64,000 nt of DNA from Candidatus Poribacteria bacterium. Lineage in GTDB: Bacteria; Poribacteria; WGA-4E; WGA-3G. Below the pieces are notes generated by a model. It was not told the origin of the DNA. It did no database searches and worked only from the letters and a program-made list of their open reading frames with translations. The DNA is taken from positions 3,596,001 to 3,660,000 of the forward strand of contig OY282386.1 in the NCBI GenBank assembly GCA_958295945.1. The letters are read 5' to 3'. Positions 44,870-54,530 of the stretch are shown in pieces. A program made the translations under genes and the position numbers. How positions within the stretch are numbered: position 1 is the stretch's first letter; every line of letters starts with the position of its first letter.

Positions 44870-46621
44870 TTAGTTTCTGTTGCGGTGTAAAATCTGAAGT
44901 AGTTTTTCTATTGGATAAGTATTGACAACATCACCTTTTGACAATCCACTACGGCGTGCAACATTCACACCATACCGATATCGTTCAGATTCCGGAATTG
45001 AATGCGCGTCAGTATTTACTGCAATCAACACGCCTGCATCTTTCGCTTTACGCACATATTCTGGACCTAAATCCAACCGACTCGGTGAACCATTTATCTC
45101 CAAAACTGTTTTGTTCTCTGATGCCGCAGCGATTACTTCGTCAAGATTAATTGGATATCCTTTTCTTCTACCAAGCAATCGACCGGTTGGATGACCAATT
45201 ATCATGACATACGGATTTTCAATTGCACGAATCACACGTTTCGTCATTTCTGTTTCCGATAGTGTAAAAAGACTATGCACACTGGCAACAACGATATCAA
45301 GTTGGACAAGAATATCATCAGAAAAATCAAGCGACCCATCTCTAAGGATATCCACTTCTGAACCAGCCAAGAGTTTTATTCCGTCTGTTTCCTCATCTAA
45401 TCTATGCACATATTCTATTTGTTTAAGCAACCGTTCTTGATCCAATCCATTCGCAACAAATGATGATACTGAATGATCCGTAATTGCATAGTATTCCAAT
45501 TCTCGTTTGATGGCAGCTGCAACCATGTCTTCCATAATATGTGCACCATCACTCCAATCGGTATGCGTATGTAAATCTCCGCGCAGATCATTATAATCTA
45601 TCAATACGGGTAATTTGTCATCACATGCTAAAGCAACCGAGTCAGGGTATTTCCGCAGCTCAGGTGGTATAAATGACATCTCTAAATTATCAAATATTTC
45701 AGTTTCTGTTTTATCACGTGAAGCAATTAAGAAATCTGAGCTTTCACTCTGTCCACATACATTACGGTATTCAGCAAGATGTTCATTTGTTGGTGTTGTC
45801 AGGAATAAAACAGATTCAAAGTCTTCTGCAATACACAGATAGACGGTAACGGGAAAACCGTTGTCAACGAGGAGATGTATTTTCTCTATTGATTCTAATG
45901 AGGGTATTTTATCTGTACAATTCTCGTCGTTGCTAATTTCGGTCTGAAGTGGTTGCTTATGTGTGGAAAATGTATCAATCAGCGCGCTCTGGGTCTCAAC
46001 AATGTTATCCTGACATTCTACTACAATTTCAATACTTTGACAGATTTCTTCAAGTCTACGCACATCACCTGTCAATTCAAATCGATTGACCGCATCACAT
46101 GCATTGATAATTTCGGATAGATGTGCTACTACATCTAAGCATCTTGCAAGAATGCGGGTCCCTTTATGGGTGTTGAGAAACTCAAGACTAACTGAAATAG
46201 TTTCCATAGTCTTTTTCCCAATACCTTTTATCTCCTGAAGCTTTCCAGATTCAAGCATATCAGAGAGTTGATTTAGGTTTTTGATACCAAAGTCATTATA
46301 GAGTAAGCTTGCTGTCTTGCCGCCGATCCCCTTCAAGTTCAACAGATCCAGCACTTCAACTCCCATTTCTGCTATAAGTTTTTCATAGGCTTGACATGTT
46401 CCTGTTTCCAAAATTTCTTTAGACTTTTCTTCAATAGTCTTGCCAATACCTGATATGCTTTGGAGTTTACCTTCCTCAATCAAAATACTAACATCTTCTG
46501 CCAAATCACTAATTATATCAGCCGCCTTTTCATAGGACCTAATACGGAATCCTGGTTCACCTTTAATTGTTAGAAGTTTAGCTATATTCTTAAAGATTAT
46601 ACTTATTTCTATGTTTTTCAT
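44870..46621 (-). CDS. PolX-like protein: HhH + degenerate polymerase domain + PHP
   Basis: The 583-residue protein has the layout of bacterial DNA polymerase X. Helix-hairpin-helix motifs: GIGKTIEEKS (about 58), LKGIGGKTA (about 95), IKGIGKKT (about 130). The nucleotidyltransferase domain follows, then a PHP domain from about 343. In the transferase the motif that normally reads G-D-x-D is Q-S-I-E (near 196), so both metal-binding aspartates are lost. The PHP domain is complete: DLHTHTDWSDG, AITDHS, GSEVDI, SVHS, GHPTGR, NTDAH. It probably keeps only phosphoesterase/exonuclease activity, in repair. Confidence 0.88.
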   Translation of the reverse strand: MKNIEISIIFKNIAKLLTIKGEPGFRIRSYEKAADIISDLAEDVSILIEEGKLQSISGIGKTIEEKSKEILETGTCQAYEKLIAEMGVEVLDLLNLKGIGGKTASLLYNDFGIKNLNQLSDMLESGKLQEIKGIGKKTMETISVSLEFLNTHKGTRILARCLDVVAHLSEIINACDAVNRFELTGDVRRLEEICQSIEIVVECQDNIVETQSALIDTFSTHKQPLQTEISNDENCTDKIPSLESIEKIHLLVDNGFPVTVYLCIAEDFESVLFLTTPTNEHLAEYRNVCGQSESSDFLIASRDKTETEIFDNLEMSFIPPELRKYPDSVALACDDKLPVLIDYNDLRGDLHTHTDWSDGAHIMEDMVAAAIKRELEYYAITDHSVSSFVANGLDQERLLKQIEYVHRLDEETDGIKLLAGSEVDILRDGSLDFSDDILVQLDIVVASVHSLFTLSETEMTKRVIRAIENPYVMIIGHPTGRLLGRRKGYPINLDEVIAAASENKTVLEINGSPSRLDLGPEYVRKAKDAGVLIAVNTDAHSIPESERYRYGVNVARRSGLSKGDVVNTYPIEKLLQILHRNRN

Positions 46622-46730
46622 TGTCTGGTTATGTCCTAAAGTGAATATTGATCATGTCGGCATTATTTTTTAACCCAACCTACAATCAACTATATTTTTC
46701 TCATTCTGATCTCACGTTAATAATTCGTTC

Positions 46731-47606
46731 CTATGGAACTGACCTGTTCTTATAGGTCTTCGCATACTTACCAAATGCAGAAAAACCAGAAAACGCTCCA
46801 ATAATCACACCTGAAACCATAATCGTAATTAGTTGATAATATGGAAGGAATTCAAGAACACCGATTTGGAAAGTAAAAATGCAGTAAAGCAAGTAGAAAC
46901 AGGTTATACCTAACAGAGGACCGAAAAATCCCAGTACGATTCCTTGAATGAGGAAAGGAAACCGAATAAATCCACGAGTTGCACCGACTATGTTAATTAG
47001 ATGAATCTCGTCATCTCGTGTTTGACCTGTTTTCAATACAGCAGCGCGAATTAATAGAAATGAGATGAACACTGTGAATGCAATACTTGCAATCGTCATA
47101 CGGTTCGTTTGGCGAAAGATATCTGTCAAGATACCGTGTCCCGTAAAAATTACATCATCAATTGTTTCATAAGCTTCAATTTCAAAAGCAAGTTCTTCCA
47201 ATGTTTTCCGTGATAGATTGTCAGAACTAACATATATTTCTAATGATGCCGGGAAAGGATTACTGCCGGAAAAACCATTCTTTATCAATTTGCCGAGAGA
47301 TCCAAACTGCTTTTCTGCACGGTTCAAGTTTTCTTCTTTTGTAATAAAATCTATATATAGAATCTGCTCATTTTTTTGAATCTGATTAGCAAATACCCTC
47401 GCATCATCTTCAACGACTGTATCATTGGCAAATGCTACAAGTGGCGCTTCAGTTTCTTTCAACGATAACTCCTTATATATGGAACTATGATTGAATAGAA
47501 ATGTATTCATTATTAAAATAAAAAAAGTGAGCGCAAGAAGACATAAGATGTTATTTAATTTTGTTAAACCTAAATGCATCAGTGCGTTTTGAATCAGGTA
47601 TCGCAT
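46731..47606 (-). CDS. ftsX: Cell-division protein FtsX
   Basis: The 291-residue protein has the FtsX layout: a first helix near 20-40 (ILCLLALTFFILIMNTFLF), then an extracytoplasmic domain (45-165) with FITKEENLNRAEKQFG and PFPASLEIYV. Three further helices in the C-terminal FtsX permease domain follow (DEIHLINIVGATRGFIRFPF is the conserved loop). With FtsE it forms the ABC-like complex that activates peptidoglycan hydrolases at the septum. It lies 102 bp after ftsE. Confidence 0.88.
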   Translation of the reverse strand: MRYLIQNALMHLGLTKLNNILCLLALTFFILIMNTFLFNHSSIYKELSLKETEAPLVAFANDTVVEDDARVFANQIQKNEQILYIDFITKEENLNRAEKQFGSLGKLIKNGFSGSNPFPASLEIYVSSDNLSRKTLEELAFEIEAYETIDDVIFTGHGILTDIFRQTNRMTIASIAFTVFISFLLIRAAVLKTGQTRDDEIHLINIVGATRGFIRFPFLIQGIVLGFFGPLLGITCFYLLYCIFTFQIGVLEFLPYYQLITIMVSGVIIGAFSGFSAFGKYAKTYKNRSVP

Positions 47607-47708
47607 TTTAAATTTGAAATTGGTATTAGCAGTTTATGAGTTATAATACAGAATGTTTTGTCTTAATCTGCGTATATGTAAATATATCAATTGTGTATGT
47701 TTGGAAAA

Positions 47709-48380
47709 TTATGTTGAAATATTTCCATCTTTCAGTGTAAATACTCGTTTTGGTGCGGCGTTTTGGGCACGGATATATCTTTCTGGGAGTTCAGGATCCG
47801 TAGTGGAAACCAATACTGTAGTACCTTGAAAATTGAGTGCATCAAAAAGCGCGAGCATTTCAAGGGTAAGTGATGGATCAAGTGTATCCGTTGGTTGGTC
47901 AGCAATGAGTAATAATGGACTATTGATAATCGCTCTTGCAATTGCAAGCCGTTGACGTTCATTACTGGAAATTTGCCTTGGATATGCTTTCTTATGGTGA
48001 ACCAACCCCATCTGGTGTAATAGATTATTTACATTCTCACGCAAAATCTGTATTTTTGTTTTAACTAATTTCTGAGGAATAGCAAGATTTTGTTCTACAG
48101 TTTTGTATTCAACAAGATTACAGTCTTGAAAAACAACACCGATTTTGCGTCTGAAGATGGGCAGTGTAGATGGCGTAAGATCAGCAAGGGATTGACCAAG
48201 AACATTCACAGTCCCAGAAGTTGGAGTTAAGGCTCCATATAGTAGTTTAAGAAGCGTCGTTTTCCCAGATCCGCTTCCACCTACGAGGAACCCGAACTCA
48301 CCAGGTTCAAGTCGAAAACTAGCTCTTTCCAACACACTGAGATCACGATAACTGAAATTAACTTGATGTAGTTGAATCAT
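47709..48380 (-). CDS. ftsE: FtsE-like ABC ATPase with altered catalytic residues
   Basis: From the ATG at 48380 (a TTG 4 codons earlier is possible) the protein has 223 residues. Walker A GGSGSGKTT is intact. Walker B ends LLIADQPTDTLD, with Q162 where the catalytic glutamate should be. The signature reads ISSNERQ instead of LSGGEQQ, and the H-loop is VSTTD where VATHD is normal, so the switch histidine (194) is threonine. ATP binding looks possible, hydrolysis doubtful. Neighbouring ftsX supports the identity. The minus-strand codons were read directly and confirm these changes. Confidence 0.85.
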   Translation of the reverse strand: MIQLHQVNFSYRDLSVLERASFRLEPGEFGFLVGGSGSGKTTLLKLLYGALTPTSGTVNVLGQSLADLTPSTLPIFRRKIGVVFQDCNLVEYKTVEQNLAIPQKLVKTKIQILRENVNNLLHQMGLVHHKKAYPRQISSNERQRLAIARAIINSPLLLIADQPTDTLDPSLTLEMLALFDALNFQGTTVLVSTTDPELPERYIRAQNAAPKRVFTLKDGNIST

Positions 48381-48421
48381 ATTACATCTCAAGTGAAAAA
48401 ATCAAATTTGTGAATGTCCAA

Positions 48422-50701
48422 CTATTCTGCTATTGCTTTTGTAAACTTACATTCTTTTGAAGCACAGGTGTGAATCGGATCACTATCTTTTGGTGTTTTC
48501 TCTACAATATAGGGGGCATCACATTCTGGACAAGGTTCTGCAATCGGTTTATCCCAACTGGCGAAACCACAAGATGGATAGTTACTACAACCATAGAAGA
48601 TTCTGCCACGTTTGCTGCGACGTTCTCCTAAATAACCATCACAATCGGATTCTGGACAATCAACACCCATTGGTATCGGTTTGGCATTCTTACACTTTGG
48701 ATAACCACTACATGCCAAGAATTTTGCACCAGAACGACTCTGCTTGATTACCATCGGTTTTTCACACTTATCACAAAGTGTATCTGTCTCTTCAGGCTCT
48801 TCGGCTGCCGTATCATCACCATTGAGTCGTTTGATGTTTTCACATTCAGGATAATTGGAACATCCGAGGAAGCGACCATATCTCCCCCATTTTATTATCA
48901 TGTTTCCACCGCACTTTTCACACTCCTCATCCGATTCCTTCTCCATGGCTTTTCGTGCTTCGTACATCTTATCGGGTGCGTCCTTCAAAGCTTCTTCAAA
49001 TGATGGATAAAATTCTCCAAGTGTCTCCACCCATGCAGTCTTCCCTTCTGCGATTGTATCAAGTTTCTGCTCCATCTCCTTAGTAAATTCAACATCTACA
49101 ATATCAGGAAAACCGTGAATCAGAAGTTCATTCACAAGTCTACCAACATCTGTAGGTAAGAGGCGACGTTGCTCTTTCTCAATGTAGCCGCGATCCTGTA
49201 TCGTAGAAAGAATTGATGCATAAGTGCTTGGCCTACCTATTCCTTTTGCTTCTAATGCCTTAACAAGAGTTGCTTCATTATATCTCGGAGGTGGTTGCGT
49301 AAAGTGTTGTTTTTGATCCAACTTACGTAAATCAAGTGTCTCACCTTCCTTTACATCAGGCAGATTTACATTCTCATCGCCATCTCCGTTCCCCTCATTC
49401 GTAACATCGTCTTGTCCTTCCATATATATCCGTCTAAAACCATCAAACTTGATAACTGAGCCAGTAGCGCGGAATGTATATTTCCCAGCCTTGATATCAA
49501 TTGTAGTCGCATCAAAGATAGCAGGATTCATCTGACATGCGATAAACCGCATCCATATTAGTTCATAAAGACGGAACTGATCCTTGCTCAAAAATGATTT
49601 GATGGATTCTGGTGTACGCAATTGCAATGTTGGACGAATCGCCTCATGAGCATCTTGTGCATCTTTTTTGCTCTTATAATGAATCGCACGACCAGGTAAG
49701 TAATCAGAACCGTATTTGGTTTTGATATACTTTCGGACTGCAGTCAACGCATCTTGTGCAATACGGGTTGAATCAGTACGTATATAAGTGATTAGACCAA
49801 CACTACCTTCATCGCCAATCGTCAAACCTTCATATAGCTGCTGTGCGATCATCATAGTTCTTTTTGCCGTAAAACGGAGTTTTCGGGACGCTTCTTGCTG
49901 GAGAGTACTCGTAATAAATGGGGGAACAGGTCTCTGTTTGCGTTCACGCTTTTGAACTTTCTCAACGACATAGGTCTGTTCTTTTGTGTCAGCAGCTAAT
50001 TCCTTTGCCCGTTCTTCATCTATACGGAATCCGTAGTTATTGATCTCACCCTTCTTAGTACCTATCTTATGTAGTTTCGCTGGAAAGAGATGTTCCTTTG
50101 GTGTAGGTGTTAGTGTGGCTGTTAATGTCCAATATTCCTCTGGTTTGAATGCTTCTATTTCCGCTTCACGTTCACAGATAAGTCGCACAGCAACAGATTG
50201 CACTCGACCTGCACTCAGTCCAGGTTTAATACTTCTCCATAAAATTGGACTAATTTTCCATCCAATTAGTCTGTCTAAAACGCGCCGTGCTTGCTGTGCA
50301 TCCACAAGTGCTTGGTCTATTGTTCCAGGATTTTCAATCGCTTCTAAAATTGCGCTTTGCGTCACCTCATTATAAATAATGCGGTAAATGGGTTTCTTCG
50401 ATTTTTTCAACTCTGTAGCGAGATGCCAACAAATTGCTTCACCTTCTCTATCTGGGTCTGCTGCGAGATAGATACAATCCACTTTTTTTGCTTTTTCCTG
50501 GATTGCTTTAACGACAGATCCTTTTCCGCGTATGAGCACATATTTCGGCAAAAAGTTATTATCAACATCAACCCCAAGTTCTTTTTTCGGTAGGTCTCGG
50601 ATATGTCCAACTGAGGAATCAACTATATAGTCTTTTCCTAAAATTTTCTCGATTGTCTTTGCTTTTGCAGGAGATTCAACAACTACTAATGATTTCGGCA
50701 T
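48422..50701 (-). CDS. topA: DNA topoisomerase I
   Basis: The 759-residue type IA topoisomerase has a TOPRIM domain at the start (E9 in VVVESPAKAKTIEKILG; D82/D84 in ADPDREGEA). The catalytic tyrosine is Y306 in GLITYIRTDSTR. The GRPSTYASILSTIQDRGY segment near 490 is conserved. Four zinc-ribbon units form the C-terminus (CEKCGG, CDKCEK, CPESDC, CPECDA, each with a later C-x-NYP-type pair). The enzyme relaxes negative supercoils. It is the first of the leftward run topA-ftsE-ftsX-polX-phosphodiesterase. Confidence 0.96.
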   Translation of the reverse strand: MPKSLVVVESPAKAKTIEKILGKDYIVDSSVGHIRDLPKKELGVDVDNNFLPKYVLIRGKGSVVKAIQEKAKKVDCIYLAADPDREGEAICWHLATELKKSKKPIYRIIYNEVTQSAILEAIENPGTIDQALVDAQQARRVLDRLIGWKISPILWRSIKPGLSAGRVQSVAVRLICEREAEIEAFKPEEYWTLTATLTPTPKEHLFPAKLHKIGTKKGEINNYGFRIDEERAKELAADTKEQTYVVEKVQKRERKQRPVPPFITSTLQQEASRKLRFTAKRTMMIAQQLYEGLTIGDEGSVGLITYIRTDSTRIAQDALTAVRKYIKTKYGSDYLPGRAIHYKSKKDAQDAHEAIRPTLQLRTPESIKSFLSKDQFRLYELIWMRFIACQMNPAIFDATTIDIKAGKYTFRATGSVIKFDGFRRIYMEGQDDVTNEGNGDGDENVNLPDVKEGETLDLRKLDQKQHFTQPPPRYNEATLVKALEAKGIGRPSTYASILSTIQDRGYIEKEQRRLLPTDVGRLVNELLIHGFPDIVDVEFTKEMEQKLDTIAEGKTAWVETLGEFYPSFEEALKDAPDKMYEARKAMEKESDEECEKCGGNMIIKWGRYGRFLGCSNYPECENIKRLNGDDTAAEEPEETDTLCDKCEKPMVIKQSRSGAKFLACSGYPKCKNAKPIPMGVDCPESDCDGYLGERRSKRGRIFYGCSNYPSCGFASWDKPIAEPCPECDAPYIVEKTPKDSDPIHTCASKECKFTKAIAE

Positions 50702-51085
50702 TTTTTACTTCAATTGTCCTTATATGATAGATATTATTTTTTAAGATGGTATATAATCACTTGTCCACACATTATACTGCTATTAACATATAACTTAAGT
50801 TCTACGGCTGCTTTTATTTAAAACGTTAGAATTCTAATATAGTGACAGAAAAAGGTGTGATTTCACAATTCGTCCACTATTGTTGCTATTTAAGAAGCAG
50901 CAATCCACTATTCTACAATATTAACGATGAATCTACACAATAGTTGGATTCTGCGATAATTTATATCAAGGTTCATATCACAGAAGTTGGAAACGAGGAG
51001 CCATTTAAAGAAATATTTCTATAAATTGGATCGCATTCTATGAATGAAATGAAAAAGTATTAGTCAACCATATTTCAATCTGGGA
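50702..51085. other. AT-rich intergenic region upstream of topA
   Basis: 384 bases without a gene. It presumably contains the topA promoter, but I see no convincing -35/-10 pair, hairpin or repeat. Confidence 0.5.
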
Positions 51086-51859
51086 TCAGTCAACGAATGA
51101 GAGTAGGTCAATGAGTAATTTTCTCATTCTTGTGCGGTGAACAATATGGTCAATAAATCCATGCGCGACCAATGACTCAGCTTTTTGGAAGTTTTCTGGT
51201 AGTTCTTCTTGTAAACTCGCAACAGCCAAGGGACCTGCAAACCCAATACGAGCACCAGGTTCAGCAACAATAACATCACCAAGTGATGTATAACTTGCTG
51301 TTGCCCCACCAAACGTAGGGTCTGTGACGATGGAGATATAGAAACCACCGTTTTTAGCGTATTCAGCACATGCAGCTGCGGTCTTTGCCATCTGCATTAA
51401 CGCTAATGTGCCTTCCTGCATCCGCATCCCGCCACTCACAGACACGATAACGAGAGGTAAACTATTTTTACCTGCATGCTCAATACATCGGGTAACCTTC
51501 TCACCAATGACAGCACCGCATGTTCCCCCGATAAAACCGACATCACCTATTGCGATTGCAGTCGAATACCCGCCGACTTCTGCTATTCCTGAAAGCATCT
51601 CGGATCTGAGTCCAGTCTTAGCAATATCCCGTTCAAGTTTTTCAGGGTATTCAGGGAATTCTAACGCATCTATAGAGTATAGGTTTACATCTGTTTCTTG
51701 GAAACTGTCTTTATCAACAAGTAGGTTCAACCGTTCATGTGCACTCATAGGGTAATGTGCATCACATTCAGGACAAACCTTAAGGTTTTTGACAAATGCT
51801 TTTACTTTAACGTCTGCGCTGCAATTTCTGCAGGTGAAGGATTCGGGAGTCTTGTCCAT
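51086..51859 (-). CDS. accD: Acetyl-CoA carboxylase, carboxyltransferase beta subunit
   Basis: The 257-residue protein has the N-terminal zinc ribbon CRNCSADVKVKAF...CPECDAHYPMSAHERLNLL. The carboxyltransferase core includes VSVSGGMRMQEGTLALMQMA and PTFGGATASYTSLGDVIVAE, then PGARIGFAG. It transfers carboxyl from carboxybiotin to acetyl-CoA, with AccA, which is not in the window. It is 47 bp after the DUF4435 gene but probably has its own promoter. Confidence 0.95.
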   Translation of the reverse strand: MDKTPESFTCRNCSADVKVKAFVKNLKVCPECDAHYPMSAHERLNLLVDKDSFQETDVNLYSIDALEFPEYPEKLERDIAKTGLRSEMLSGIAEVGGYSTAIAIGDVGFIGGTCGAVIGEKVTRCIEHAGKNSLPLVIVSVSGGMRMQEGTLALMQMAKTAAACAEYAKNGGFYISIVTDPTFGGATASYTSLGDVIVAEPGARIGFAGPLAVASLQEELPENFQKAESLVAHGFIDHIVHRTRMRKLLIDLLSFVD

Positions 51860-51906
51860 TTTATATTACATTAATATTTTATCTTAGATTATTACTGTGT
51901 TCCACG

Positions 51907-52773
51907 TTATGGTAAAGATTGACGAGTGAAAACTTGACGCATTTGCTCCGCTTCCCGTACTGCATTATGTAATCTCCTTTTCAAACTAACATGGTCGCGG
52001 GATTTAACTACCCTCCATACTTCTGAAGTAAGATATACTCTAATTTCGTCCTCTAATATGTTCTTCCTTACATTAACAGAATGATTTATCCATCGTCTTA
52101 TGATGCTTAAAGCAAAATGTCCAGGAAGTATGTCAATAAAACGGTGTTCATTTAGATAGTCTTGTACCAAGGATCTAGCACTTTCAATAATCTGTTTATT
52201 AATCTGTTGTGAGGCTTTTATAGATAAATCCTGAATTTTACTAACATTGAAATCTGCCGAATCTTGATCAAGGAAAAATTGTTCTGCTCCCTTAGGAAAC
52301 ACTTTAAAACCAGTTTTTGCATGTTGGTTTGCTATATCTAAGATTAATAATTCCTTAAATCTCTGTTCAGTTTCTATAAGTATTGCATCAAAACTGCCAG
52401 GTAACTCTTCTAAACTATCTTCTACATTTGCACGACTATAACGAAAATGTTCAATTGGTTCTTCTTCAATAAGATAGTTTTCATAGGAGTGTCGGTGTAG
52501 CAAGATTATTCTTCTATGTACACTTCTTTTACGCGTTAAAATATCATAGTGTCCATCAAGGACTATGACGTAGTGAAGATCTTTATTTCTAAGACCTTCT
52601 AATAATTTATCAAATCCCTTTTCTTCACTGTAAGTTCGGATCCGACAATTATAGTTTTCAAGAATTATTCTATAAAAAGCAATATCTGTATGTCCCTCAA
52701 CATAAACAAGTACTTCATTCTTAAAAAACAAATATTCAGCTGCTAACCCAGCTGGAGTACGTGAAAGACCCAT
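51907..52773 (-). CDS. DUF4435 / TOPRIM-like protein (AriB-like, defence candidate)
   Basis: The 288-residue protein has the DUF4435 pattern. VYVEGHTDIAFY carries E26 and D30, then VIVLDGHYDIL carries D73 and D77. SYENYLIEEEPI carries the conserved E-N pair (98-99). The E/D-x-D arrangement is TOPRIM-like. In the PARIS phage-defence system such a protein (AriB) is held by an AAA ATPase (AriA) and released to kill or arrest the cell; it acts as a nuclease. The partner ATPase is immediately upstream (8 bp). The C-terminal half is helical and basic. Confidence 0.7.
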   Translation of the reverse strand: MGLSRTPAGLAAEYLFFKNEVLVYVEGHTDIAFYRIILENYNCRIRTYSEEKGFDKLLEGLRNKDLHYVIVLDGHYDILTRKRSVHRRIILLHRHSYENYLIEEEPIEHFRYSRANVEDSLEELPGSFDAILIETEQRFKELLILDIANQHAKTGFKVFPKGAEQFFLDQDSADFNVSKIQDLSIKASQQINKQIIESARSLVQDYLNEHRFIDILPGHFALSIIRRWINHSVNVRKNILEDEIRVYLTSEVWRVVKSRDHVSLKRRLHNAVREAEQMRQVFTRQSLP

Positions 52774-52781
52774 TAATTTTC

Positions 52782-54095
52782 TTACCCTAAATCTATTACT
52801 TTATCTTGATAATTTCCAACAATGTCGGGGGAATGTGTTGCAACTATTATCTGCATATTGTCTCCAAGAGTTACAAGAGATTCTAACAGCTTTTCCTGCC
52901 AAGTAACGTGTAACGACAATTCTGGTTCATCTGCAATATAAACCATTGGATTTTCTGCCTGCAGAAGGGCTTCAGTTAATAAAATTAGAATTTGCTTTTC
53001 ACCAGAAGAAAGAAGACGAGGATTCAAATTTGATGATGATGTGGATGTAAGTTCCAATTGACCACTTTCAGAAACTTCAATCGATTTATCATTCAGATAC
53101 GAATTCACTGTTTTCTCATAAAGTCGCAAATATGCAAAGATACGTTCTCTATCTTCTTCAAGTTCTCTTGCATATTTAACCATGGCTTGTGTTCTCCGAA
53201 TAAGCGGCACTACAAGTATGTCCTCAAAATCCCAACCAAACTTACCACTCTTATCTATTCGTTTCAATACATCTTCTGCTGCAGCAAAATGTTCACTAAT
53301 TCTACCCCGCATTTGTTCATCCAAAAGACCAGCTGCCTTAAAAGCCCCCAATAATTGCTTCTTTTCAGTTGTTGTCGGCAATTTTGATGGCATTGAATTA
53401 AGTATTAAATTTAACTGATCATGTTCTCTACTATAAAGAATTACCGATAGTACCTGCTGTTCAAACTTTTTGTAAAGTTCTGAAAGTTGTGTGTTTAAAC
53501 CAGAATGATAGTGAAACAGTCGTTCTAACAATTCGTGTAGATGTAAGTCTACTGATTCCAAAAGTTGCGCCCCTACGTATCTATCTTCTTCATACTCTCT
53601 AATTGGTAAACGACGGCTGACAGGAAGCCAAACAATTGGAACTAAACTGGTTAATGCATCATAGAATTCTTCTGCTTTAATCGGTTTAACTCCGGTAGCA
53701 GCACGAATTAGAGTATTTCTTGAATAATTTCCTCTCTCAGAATATGGGTGTCGTTCAGAAAATCTTCGGTCTAAAACTGTATCTATTTTGAATGGTAGTC
53801 TGTTTTTTCCTATAGAGATTTCAGAAAATCCATCTGCAACATCACGTTCTACTTTGATCGTATGAGTAGATTTTGCCTCAAAACTTCGCAGTTCAATTTC
53901 TATTGCCTGAAAATTAAAGGAGAATATACTTCGTAAATCAGCTGTTAATGTGGAATATAATAGATTCAGAATTGTAGTCTTACCAGATGCATTAGGTCCA
54001 ATCAGAACGTTTACATCATTGTTAAAATGCAGATCAATGTCCCGATAACCCCACAGATTAGTTATCTTAAAGGATTCAATTAAATAGTTATGCAT
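52782..54095 (-). CDS. ABC-type AAA ATPase (AriA-like, defence candidate)
   Basis: The 437-residue ATPase of the AAA_15/AAA_21 (SMC/OLD-like) group has Walker A GPNASGKTT (33-41). The signature LSSGEKQ is at 362-368, Walker B VYIADEPE at 385-392 and a switch histidine in ATHSPD (421). All are intact. The middle is helical, as expected for a short coiled-coil insert. The domain mix and its place before a DUF4435 gene match the PARIS system, whose ATPase senses phage anti-restriction proteins. It could instead be an uncharacterised ATPase-TOPRIM system such as an OLD-like pair. Confidence 0.75.
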   Translation of the reverse strand: MHNYLIESFKITNLWGYRDIDLHFNNDVNVLIGPNASGKTTILNLLYSTLTADLRSIFSFNFQAIEIELRSFEAKSTHTIKVERDVADGFSEISIGKNRLPFKIDTVLDRRFSERHPYSERGNYSRNTLIRAATGVKPIKAEEFYDALTSLVPIVWLPVSRRLPIREYEEDRYVGAQLLESVDLHLHELLERLFHYHSGLNTQLSELYKKFEQQVLSVILYSREHDQLNLILNSMPSKLPTTTEKKQLLGAFKAAGLLDEQMRGRISEHFAAAEDVLKRIDKSGKFGWDFEDILVVPLIRRTQAMVKYARELEEDRERIFAYLRLYEKTVNSYLNDKSIEVSESGQLELTSTSSSNLNPRLLSSGEKQILILLTEALLQAENPMVYIADEPELSLHVTWQEKLLESLVTLGDNMQIIVATHSPDIVGNYQDKVIDLG

Positions 54096-54302
54096 GATTC
54101 GGGCCTTCTACTATTCTACTAGTAAAAATATTCTGAAATCTTTTCTAACTTTACTCCATTGTAATCAATAGTAAGAATAATAACACATTTTACAAGAAAA
54201 AGCAAAAGTTTACCAAGACACGAGAATTAATTTTGCAATTCAACTTGTAGTATGGTAAAATTACCATTAACACAATTACGTTTATGATATTGGAGGGTGA
54301 GA

Positions 54303-54509
54303 ATGATGGTTAAACGAGACACCTATAAATACCATTTAAAGAGAGGCAATACAATCCTTCGCAGTGGAATTACAAATGATTTAGATAGACGTGAGGGAGA
54401 ACACAAACGTAAATATGGAAAAGACGTTCACATTTATCAAGTTGGTAGAATAACTACGAAAGAAAGTGCTAAAGAATGGGAAGATCAACAGAAAAAAGGA
54501 ACACCTTAG
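54303..54509 (+). CDS. Minimal GIY-YIG-like protein
   Basis: From the ATG at 54303 (GGAGG 6 nt upstream; a GTG at 54297 overlaps the ribosome site and is less likely) the protein has 68 residues. YKYHLKRGNTILRSGITNDL and DRREGEH fit the first half of a GIY-YIG domain, where the signature reads K-Y-H-L and S-G-I-T in place of GIY and YIG. A C-terminal helix has E-rich residues that may supply the metal-binding glutamate. It lacks any second domain. It could be a DNA-processing accessory. It is divergent from the AriA-like gene and followed by a terminator. Confidence 0.6.
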   Translation: MMVKRDTYKYHLKRGNTILRSGITNDLDRREGEHKRKYGKDVHIYQVGRITTKESAKEWEDQQKKGTP

Positions 54510-54530
54510 GTTCCATTCCTTTTAATAATA

